Origin: an uncultured Balneolaceae bacterium
Lineage (GTDB): Bacteria > Bacteroidota > Rhodothermia > Balneolales > Balneolaceae
NCBI GenBank assembly: GCA_938003885.1
Contig: CALKWT010000264.1
Location: forward strand, 1-5,033
DNA: 5,033 bases
Reading direction: 5' to 3'
Made by a program: the position numbers and the translations under genes. How positions within the stretch are numbered: the stretch's first letter is position 1; each line of letters begins with the position of its first letter. Shown piece after piece: positions 1 to 5,033 of this stretch. The notes under the pieces were generated by a model. It did not search any database and had not been told where the DNA came from. It was given only the letters and a program-made list of their open reading frames with translations.

Positions 1-1385
1 GCCATAGGCCTCAACTCAGGAGGGATCGCTTTTTGCCGGTTTTCGAAGATCTCCTTCACAAAGCCTGTATGGTAACTGCCATCCGCAAACGAGCGCTCAT
101 TCATGGTGAACTTACAGAAAGGAATTGTGGTTCGTACACCTGAAATTTCATACTCGTCCAGCGCCCGGATCATTTTTGCAATGGCCTGTTCTCTGGTGGC
201 AGCGTGTACCGAGAGTTTAGAGATCATCGGGTCATAATGAATCGTTACAGATTGCCTCTCTTCGATCCCTGCATCCATTCGTACACCCGGCCCTCCAGGT
301 ACCCGGTGTCTGTTCAGCAGGCCGGTATCGGGAAGAAAATTATTATCCGGGTCTTCTGCATAGATCCGGCACTCTATGGCATGACCGTTGATTTTCAGGT
401 CGGTTTGCGAAAAAGGGAGCTTCTTGCCAGCTGCAATATCGAGCTGCAGCGCCACAAGATCCAAGCCTGTAATAAGCTCTGTAACCGGATGCTCAACCTG
501 CAGCCGGGTGTTCATCTCAAGAAAGTAGAAATTTTTCTGCTTGTCTACCAGAAATTCGACCGTTCCCGCACCTTCATAACGGCACAACTTTGCAATCAAT
601 ATGGCCGTTTCGGCCATGCTCTTGCGGAGCTCCTCATCGACCAGCGGTGAGGGTGCTTCTTCAATCACCTTCTGGTACCTTCGCTGAACTGAGCACTCTC
701 TTTCAAAGAGATGAACTACATTGCCGTACGAATCGGCCAGGATTTGAATTTCAATATGGCGCGGCTCCTCCAAATACTTTTCAATAAAAATCCGGTCATC
801 TCCAAAGGCCCCTTTGGCTTCACTCCTTGCACTTTTAAGCCCCTGTTCCAGCTCATCCGGATGGCGGATAATTCTCATCCCTTTGCCTCCGCCTCCCGCC
901 GCAGCTTTAATCAGAACAGGGTATCCTATGGAAGAGGCAGTATCTGAAGCCTCTTCCAGTCCACCTGCTTCCTTATCGCTGCCGGGCGGACAGGCTACTC
1001 CTGCGGAGGTCACCAGTTGACGTGCCCTGGTTTTATCACCCATCAGAGCGATCACTTCAGGAGAGGGCCCTGCAAATCGGATCCCCTCCTCTTCACACGC
1101 TTTTGCAAAACCCGGATTCTCGCTCAGGAAGCCGTAGCCGGGATGGACGGTATCCGCACCGCTTTGCCGGACGGCTTCGATAACTGCAGGTATATTCAGG
1201 TAACTTTCGGCCGGAGAGGCACCGCCGATCAGAATCGATTCATCTGCGTGCAGAACATGAGGTGCGGCAGCATCCGCCTCCGAGAACAGAGCTACTGTGC
1301 GGATCCCCCTCTCTTTACAAGTTCTGATGATACGCAATGCAATTTCACCCCGGTTGACAATCGCTACTTTTTTAATTTCTGTCAT
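1..1385 (-). CDS. Biotin carboxylase subunit of an acyl-CoA carboxylase (3' end cut by window edge)
   Basis: ATP-dependent carboxylation of the biotin carried on a carrier protein, the first half-reaction of acetyl-CoA or propionyl-CoA carboxylase in the cytoplasm. 461 complete codons are visible and the frame is open to the left edge, so the stop is outside. In order: an N-terminal biotin carboxylase domain starting at NRGEIALRI (11-19) and containing HPGYGFLSEN (81-90); an ATP-grasp domain with Lys118, Lys160, the glycine-rich loop GGGGKGM (164-170), His210, QRRYQK (234-239), Glu277 and FLEMNTRLQVEHP (288-300); and a C-terminal domain with ECRIYAEDP (338-346). The residues expected for ATP and biotin binding (Glu277, Glu290, Asn292, Arg294, Glu298, Arg340) are present. 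Tyr237 stands where E. coli AccC has His236, a position I recall as variable in the family. A stand-alone subunit normally has about 450-500 residues, so little is missing. The ATG lies 7 bases after the stop of the esterase-like gene, which suggests cotranscription; no strong Shine-Dalgarno is seen. Whether it serves acetyl-, propionyl- or methylcrotonyl-CoA carboxylase cannot be told without the partner genes. Confidence 0.93.
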   Translation of the reverse strand, partial: MTEIKKVAIVNRGEIALRIIRTCKERGIRTVALFSEADAAAPHVLHADESILIGGASPAESYLNIPAVIEAVRQSGADTVHPGYGFLSENPGFAKACEEEGIRFAGPSPEVIALMGDKTRARQLVTSAGVACPPGSDKEAGGLEEASDTASSIGYPVLIKAAAGGGGKGMRIIRHPDELEQGLKSARSEAKGAFGDDRIFIEKYLEEPRHIEIQILADSYGNVVHLFERECSVQRRYQKVIEEAPSPLVDEELRKSMAETAILIAKLCRYEGAGTVEFLVDKQKNFYFLEMNTRLQVEHPVTELITGLDLVALQLDIAAGKKLPFSQTDLKINGHAIECRIYAEDPDNNFLPDTGLLNRHRVPGGPGVRMDAGIEERQSVTIHYDPMISKLSVHAATREQAIAKMIRALDEYEISGVRTTIPFCKFTMNERSFADGSYHTGFVKEIFENRQKAIPPELRPM

Positions 1386-1392
1386 ACACCAA

Positions 1393-2103
1393 TCAATACA
1401 AATTTTCTTTCAGCATGGCGGGCAAAAATTTCCACATGTCATCGGTTTCTTTATTCCATGTAAATAGCTGATGTTCAATATACTTTCTTCTGAGCAGATC
1501 ACTAAATGCTTCTGTTGCGACTTGTGTGTCACTGTTACGGTAATTGATCAGTCGGATATTCAGATTCTTTATAGACTTCAACAGTTTATCATCTGAAATA
1601 TTTGGTACAAATTCAGCCGGATTATTAAAATATATGTGATCGTCGATCATATGCTCCATATGAACCCGGATATCATAATATCCACACAGCCCGATTACCT
1701 TGTTAAAACTGTCCGGGTGCTTCAGCGCGAACAAGACTGCTGCATAAGCCCCCAGTGCAGCCCCGGCAGTGATCCTGTAGAGATGATCGTTTTCCCGTCT
1801 GATAAAAGGCAGCAGCTCATCCGTTACGTAAGCCTGGTAGCTGTTAAACCTTTTCATCCGGCTGACAGGATCAATATCCCGTTTTAAAAAGCATTCTGAA
1901 AAGGTATCTGCACAGAAAAACTGGTTATACCCTTTTTCTGCCTGTTCCTCCAGAACGGCAAATGCCCCGTGATTATCCCATTCGCGAAAGTTTCCATGGG
2001 CAGACGGAAAGATGAGAACCGGTGTTCCGCCATGCCCTATGATCAGAAGCTCCATCTCTTTACCCATACTTGGGCTTCTCCAGGATATGTGTCGTCGCTC
2101 CAT
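1393..2103 (-). CDS. Esterase-family alpha/beta-hydrolase homologue, probably catalytically inactive
   Basis: A 236-residue cytoplasmic protein (no signal peptide or membrane segment) resembling the small putative-esterase family (alpha/beta hydrolase, COG4947-like, assigned from memory). Seen in the sequence: an N-terminal SPSMGKEMELLIIGHGGTPV stretch (10-29), then VLIFPSAHGNF (29-39), an elbow region ITAGAALGAYAA (111-122), the family-typical YFNNPAEFVPN (158-168), and a Trp-rich C-terminus. The elbow should read G-x-S-x-G but is G-A-A-L-G, with Ala116 (codon 1758-1756, GCA) at the nucleophile. Near the C-terminus, where relatives have a GHDWPWW-type catalytic histidine, an ungapped alignment puts Asp222. 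A candidate acid, Asp192, remains. The frame is intact and of normal length, so this is not a decayed gene. The start at 2103 is preferred over the in-frame ATG at 2139 because GGAG lies 5 bases upstream and relatives begin at this point; the longer form would have 248 residues. It ends 7 bases before the biotin carboxylase. Its role is unknown. Confidence 0.85.
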   Translation of the reverse strand: MERRHISWRSPSMGKEMELLIIGHGGTPVLIFPSAHGNFREWDNHGAFAVLEEQAEKGYNQFFCADTFSECFLKRDIDPVSRMKRFNSYQAYVTDELLPFIRRENDHLYRITAGAALGAYAAVLFALKHPDSFNKVIGLCGYYDIRVHMEHMIDDHIYFNNPAEFVPNISDDKLLKSIKNLNIRLINYRNSDTQVATEAFSDLLRRKYIEHQLFTWNKETDDMWKFLPAMLKENLY

Positions 2104-2247
2104 GTTGTCTCCATTCAATGCATTGAAAATCGTTGTCATTCTGACTGGCGGACGTTTCTGAGCTCACCGTACTGAGCCAGAGCCGGGCCATACTCATCGA
2201 TGGATCGGCGGTTCCTTTTGCTATGAATAGATCAGAAGGTGTACCGA
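2104..2247. other. Intergenic gap between crtB and the esterase-like gene
   Basis: 144 bases lie between the crtB stop and the preferred start of the next gene (108 if the upstream ATG is used). It contains a 5-bp stem GCTCA/TGAGC (2162-2166 and 2173-2177) with a 6-base loop, but no T-tract follows on either strand, so it is not a convincing terminator. A short palindrome CATCGATG lies near 2195-2202. No clear promoter is seen. Readthrough from crtB and a separate promoter for the downstream pair are both possible. Confidence 0.5.
2109..2112 (-). promoter_or_regulatory. Ribosome binding site deciding the esterase-like gene start
   Basis: On the minus strand GGAG is followed by 5 bases (ACAAC) and then the ATG at 2103. 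The alternative upstream ATG at 2139 has no purine-rich stretch at a suitable distance. This supports the shorter 236-residue product. Confidence 0.6.
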
Positions 2248-3210
2248 TCAGAGCTGTAAAACCACCTTTGGCAGGATGGCCAGCTTCTCTGCAGTGTTCA
2301 GGTAGGCTCTTGTAGAGAATACCTGGTAGTCGTTATCCTCAATTTTATTCAAGATCCGGCTATAATTCTCTTTCGCCAGCAGAACGGGCAGTCTGCTATC
2401 TTTTGAAAGCATCGGGATCCCACTTTCGGCACTTTTAAAATAGTACCATGCCCTTTTAATCTGCAACCTCATAAAGTTCTTAAAAGTTTCATCACACCTC
2501 CTTTCAAACAGTTTATTCTCCGTAATTCCAAACTGTTCAAGCTCACTCTTCGGAAGATAGATCCGGTTCCGATTCAGATCTTCACCCACATCCCTCAGAA
2601 TGTTGGTCAACTGCATGGCAATGCCCAGTTCCACCGCATGGTTCAGCGCAGCATGGTCATGATATTCAAACACCCTGCAAGACATCAGCCCGACGACCGA
2701 GGCCACACTGTAGGAGTAGTCATAGAGCTCCTCAAAGTCGTTGTATCTACTCTTAAAGAGATCCCTCTTTATTCCATTCAGCAGCTCCAGTGGTAAATTG
2801 CGGGGGATGCTCCACCTTTTCACTGTATCGGAAAAAGCCGACAAAATTGGGTGAACACACTTCTCTCCATTATAGAGTGCAATGATTTCGGATTCAGTTT
2901 CATGAAATTTAACTAAGATTTCCTCCCGGGGAACGACTCTTTTTTCAATCAGATCTACAGCATCATCCACCAGGTTGTCCAGATATCTGCAAAATCCGTA
3001 GATGGCGAATATACTTCTCTGCTTTTCATAAGGTAAAAAACGGGTAGCCATATAGAACGTTTTTGCATAACGGCTGGTGATCCCTCTGCATCTGTTGTAC
3101 GACTCCCGGAGATGGGCATCTCTTACTTCTGAAATTACCTTTCTATGGAAATCCGTTTTTTCATAAAGCGGACGGATATATGTGTATGGCAATCGAAATA
3201 AGTTTGTCAT
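2248..3210 (-). CDS. crtB: Phytoene synthase (squalene/phytoene synthase family)
   Basis: Condenses two geranylgeranyl diphosphates head-to-head into phytoene, the entry step to C40 carotenoids. The 320-residue protein is full length for the family. Visible motifs: SRYAKTFYMATRFLP (46-60), which resembles the conserved substrate-binding N-terminal segment; the first aspartate-rich motif YLDNLVDD (Asp78, Asp82, Asp83); YSYSVASVVGLM (165-176); the second aspartate-rich motif LRDVGEDLNRNRIYLP (205-220, Asp207 and Asp211); and a C-terminal NDYQVFSTRAYLNTAEKL (293-310), similar to the usual phytoene synthase tail. Both Mg-diphosphate binding motifs are intact, so it should be active. The ATG at 3210 is preceded by GGA about 7 bases upstream. 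No phytoene desaturase (crtI) or other carotenoid gene is visible. It is transcribed divergently from the lacI-type gene. Alternatives are a squalene or diapophytoene synthase of the same family, which sequence reading alone does not fully exclude. Confidence 0.9.
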   Translation of the reverse strand: MTNLFRLPYTYIRPLYEKTDFHRKVISEVRDAHLRESYNRCRGITSRYAKTFYMATRFLPYEKQRSIFAIYGFCRYLDNLVDDAVDLIEKRVVPREEILVKFHETESEIIALYNGEKCVHPILSAFSDTVKRWSIPRNLPLELLNGIKRDLFKSRYNDFEELYDYSYSVASVVGLMSCRVFEYHDHAALNHAVELGIAMQLTNILRDVGEDLNRNRIYLPKSELEQFGITENKLFERRCDETFKNFMRLQIKRAWYYFKSAESGIPMLSKDSRLPVLLAKENYSRILNKIEDNDYQVFSTRAYLNTAEKLAILPKVVLQL

Positions 3211-3315
3211 GTTAATTCCGTATCCTTATTCAGAATAAACAATAGATGGGGATCCTGCAATCTTTCCCGAAAATTAATATTATGCCACAACTGTTTAGTG
3301 CAATTTTCCTTATTT

Positions 3316-3360
3316 TCAACAAAAGCTGAGAAACACTTTATTAAATAAAATTTTTGTTGA
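3316..3360. repeat. 9-bp inverted repeat upstream of the LacI-type gene
   Basis: TCAACAAAA (3316-3324) is matched by its perfect inverse complement TTTTGTTGA (3352-3360), with a 27-base spacer covering the likely promoter. The arms are A/T-rich, so chance is a real possibility. The spacer is long for a single LacI-dimer operator, but each arm could be part of a separate site. Confidence 0.3.
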
Positions 3361-3374
3361 TTTTCGCAATAATT

Positions 3375-3380
3375 AAAGAG
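3375..3380 (+). promoter_or_regulatory. Weak ribosome binding site for the LacI-type gene
   Basis: AAAGAG lies 6 bases before the ATG at 3387 and supports this start over the in-frame TTG at 3354, which would add 11 residues lacking family similarity. Confidence 0.45.
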
Positions 3381-3386
3381 AAAAGT

Positions 3387-4415
3387 ATGAGACCAAAAAA
3401 TAAAAAGATCACCATCTACGAAGTAGCTCAAAAAGCTGGTGTTGCCATTTCTACTGTGTCACGGGTTTTAAATAACTCGCCTAATGTTTCTCAAAAAACC
3501 AAAGACAAGGTAAACGAAGCAATTACTGAACTGAACTTCAGGCCTCAGGTGAGTGCCCGGAAGCTTGCAAGTCGTGAGCCACAGATGCTTGCCATTGCTG
3601 TCCCTTCCTTTACCACTCCCTATTTCAACGAAGTACTGAAAGGCGTGAAAGATGAAATTCAGGATCTGGATCTGGATATTGTCATCTATAACACCGGCTC
3701 TAAGAATCCCCAGGAAGGAATTGAAAACTTCTTCAACAGAGGCACTGCAGATGCGGTCATAACCATCGGCATTGATATTTCAGAGTCTGTGCATAAACAA
3801 CTGGAGGCTGCAGAAGTTCCGATGGTACTGATCGGAAGCTCCCACCCTGCCTACGATTATTTTGAACTGAACAACCGCAGGGGTGGTTTTATGGCAGGAG
3901 AACATCTTATTAAGCAGGGGTATCAGAAGCTGGGGATGGTCAAGCCCAGCCTGAATTTTAACTCCTCCATTGCCCGTGAAGAAGGATTTATAGATGCCAT
4001 CCGGGAGTTCAAGATGCCTTTGCACAGACACCTCTTTATAACAGGAGAGAGTACCAAGCACGCAGGTTATACGGAAGAGGCAGGATATGAGGCGATTTAT
4101 GAATATGACAGAATGGGCGAGTTCCCAGATGCCATTTTTTGTGCGAACGACACCCAGGCCATCGGTGCACAACACGCTCTTACCAAACTCGGGATCAGAG
4201 TTCCGGAAGATGTTGCTCTGATGGGATATGACAATATCAAATTTGCCAAATATCTGGATCTCACAACCATTGATCAGAAGATGTACCGGGTTGGAGTGGA
4301 AGCAACCAAACGACTTGCAGATATCATCAAACATGGATATGAAGATAAGGTTCAGCATATGATTGATCCGGTTCTGATTCCACGAAACTCTACCCGTAAA
4401 AAAGAGCAGCAGTAA
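3387..4415 (+). CDS. LacI-family transcriptional regulator
   Basis: A 342-residue DNA-binding repressor or activator of the LacI/GalR family, acting as a dimer with a small effector. In order: a helix-turn-helix at about 8-30 (ITIYEVAQKAGVAISTVSRVLNN), a hinge helix at 56-62 (SARKLAS) with the leucine that normally wedges into the minor groove, and a periplasmic-binding-protein-like effector domain (about 67-335) containing PYFNEVLKG (78-86), NNRRGGFMAGEHL (162-174), FCANDTQAIGA (251-261) and VALMGYDNIKFAKYL (276-290). At the positions corresponding to LacI Tyr17/Gln18 the recognition helix has Ile-Ser. The start is set by the family N-terminus and the weak ribosome site. The next gene, purC, begins 2 bases after its stop, so the two are probably one transcript. 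By eye, the residues that contact the purine corepressor in E. coli PurR (Arg190, Thr192, Phe221) are not kept here, so a purine effector is not supported; a sugar or other ligand is as likely. Confidence 0.93.
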   Translation: MRPKNKKITIYEVAQKAGVAISTVSRVLNNSPNVSQKTKDKVNEAITELNFRPQVSARKLASREPQMLAIAVPSFTTPYFNEVLKGVKDEIQDLDLDIVIYNTGSKNPQEGIENFFNRGTADAVITIGIDISESVHKQLEAAEVPMVLIGSSHPAYDYFELNNRRGGFMAGEHLIKQGYQKLGMVKPSLNFNSSIAREEGFIDAIREFKMPLHRHLFITGESTKHAGYTEEAGYEAIYEYDRMGEFPDAIFCANDTQAIGAQHALTKLGIRVPEDVALMGYDNIKFAKYLDLTTIDQKMYRVGVEATKRLADIIKHGYEDKVQHMIDPVLIPRNSTRKKEQQ

Positions 4416-4417
4416 AG

Positions 4418-5033
4418 ATGACAAAAGAGTGGGCACTGGAACACTGCATTACAAGGTCGGAGTCGGATGTTGCCGGGGAACCCTATCGCGGGAAGGTACG
4501 GGATGTCTACCATCTGAATGCCGATACCCTTGGTATTGTTGTAACTGACCGGATTTCGGCATTTGATCACATCATGAAGCAGGCGATACCCTTTAAAGGG
4601 CAGATTCTGAATCGTCTCTCTGCATTTGCATTTGAAAAAACCGAGGATATCCTTCCCTCCCATGTATTGGAGGTCCCCCATCCGAATGTAACCATCGCAA
4701 AGAAGTGTGACCCGATTCCCATTGAAATCGTCATGCGGGGGTACCTCACGGGCCATGCCTGGAGGGAGTATAAGCTCGGGAAGCGGGAGCTTTGCGGTGT
4801 TTCGTTGCCCGGAGGAATGAGGGAGCATCAAAAATTTCCAGAACCGATCCTGACTCCTGCAACAAAAGCGACAGAAGGACACGATGAAGATATCTCCGAA
4901 GAGGAGATTCTGGATAAGAAAATCGTTACTCCGGAACAGTGGGCCCTCATCCGTGAAAAGGCGATGGAGCTTTTTCAAAGAGGAACCCGTGTAGCTGCAA
5001 AACAGGGACTGATCCTAGTGGATACAAAATATG
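4418..5033 (+). CDS. purC: Phosphoribosylaminoimidazole-succinocarboxamide (SAICAR) synthase, 3' end cut by window edge
   Basis: Joins CAIR and aspartate with ATP to give SAICAR in de novo purine synthesis, in the cytoplasm. The first 205 residues are visible and the frame is open to the right edge. Motifs: GKVRDVY (25-31), which contributes to the nucleotide site; TDRISAFD (43-50); IVMRGYLTGHAW (104-115); PEPILTPATKATEGHDE (141-157); and LVDTKY (200-205) at the cut. The segmentation and the PATKATEGHDE motif match the longer, yeast Ade1-like form of about 300 residues rather than the short form of about 240 residues found in E. coli, so roughly 100 residues are missing. No good Shine-Dalgarno is seen; the upstream purines lie inside the end of the LacI-type gene, and translational coupling across the 2-base gap is likely. 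Confidence 0.95.
   Translation, partial: MTKEWALEHCITRSESDVAGEPYRGKVRDVYHLNADTLGIVVTDRISAFDHIMKQAIPFKGQILNRLSAFAFEKTEDILPSHVLEVPHPNVTIAKKCDPIPIEIVMRGYLTGHAWREYKLGKRELCGVSLPGGMREHQKFPEPILTPATKATEGHDEDISEEEILDKKIVTPEQWALIREKAMELFQRGTRVAAKQGLILVDTKY

Larger units (their letters stand above)
3211..3386. promoter_or_regulatory. Divergent promoter region between crtB and the LacI-type regulator
   Basis: 176 bases of AT-rich DNA separate two divergently read genes, so it must hold the start signals for both. I cannot place a -10/-35 pair or the Bacteroidota-type promoter motif with confidence; the stretch at 3336-3350 (TTTATTAAATAAAA-like) is the best candidate for a melting region of the rightward promoter. 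LacI-family genes often bind their own upstream region, so an operator here is plausible but is inferred. Confidence 0.55.

Noticed and set aside
204..1463. Several plus-strand open frames of 65-148 codons across the left third
   Set aside because: They are antisense shadows of the strongly conserved biotin carboxylase coding frame on the minus strand, and their translations resemble no protein family.
2162..2177. Hairpin GCTCA/TGAGC as a possible terminator after crtB
   Set aside because: The stem is only 5 bp and no T-tract follows on either strand.
2060..2197. A 45-codon minus-strand frame (starting MSMARLWL) spanning the crtB-esterase gap
   Set aside because: It overlaps the start of the esterase-like gene in another frame, has no ribosome binding site and no recognisable similarity. 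The frame stays open upstream into the crtB tail only by chance.
3354..3386. A TTG start giving the LacI-type protein 11 extra residues
   Set aside because: The extra residues lack family similarity, and the ATG at 3387 has a better-placed purine-rich stretch.
3207..3431. A 74-codon minus-strand frame whose stop overlaps the crtB start by 4 bases (ATGA)
   Set aside because: The overlap looks operon-like, but the frame runs antisense across the start and HTH region of the LacI-type gene, has low-complexity composition rich in Phe, Asn and Lys, and resembles no known family. It is most likely a chance frame through AT-rich DNA.
3780..4978. Minus-strand open frames of 208 and 218 codons opposite the regulator and purC
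   Set aside because: They lie wholly or almost wholly antisense to two clear conserved genes, and their translations are Cys/Phe-rich and family-less, typical of shadows.

Overview
The window looks like ordinary chromosomal DNA from a free-living, probably pigmented bacterium of the Bacteroidota/Balneolota/Rhodothermota group. That placement is inferred from the flavour of the proteins: a Bacteroidota-like phytoene synthase, a long eukaryote-like PurC, and weak Shine-Dalgarno sequences. No marker gene here proves it. There are no RNA genes, CRISPR arrays, insertion sequences or phage genes.

The layout is two divergent gene groups separated by about 175 bases of AT-rich DNA (3211-3386). Reading leftward (minus strand) are a phytoene synthase (crtB, 3210-2248), an alpha/beta-hydrolase of the small 'esterase' family (2103-1393), and a biotin carboxylase that runs off the left edge (1385-1). 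The last two are only 7 bases apart and are probably cotranscribed. Reading rightward are a LacI-family transcription regulator (3387-4415) and, 2 bases after its stop codon, purC (4418 onward), which runs off the right edge.

The functions are mostly housekeeping: the first step of carotenoid synthesis, biotin-dependent acyl-CoA carboxylation, and the SAICAR step of purine synthesis. The most unusual item is the esterase-like protein. By eye it lines up well with its family, but the nucleophile serine of G-x-S-x-G is alanine and the expected catalytic histidine is aspartate, so it is probably a catalytically dead pseudoenzyme. The second point of interest is the tight lacI-purC pairing, in a regulator whose predicted ligand pocket does not match that of the E. 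coli purine repressor. I see no convincing evidence of a wholly new multi-gene system.
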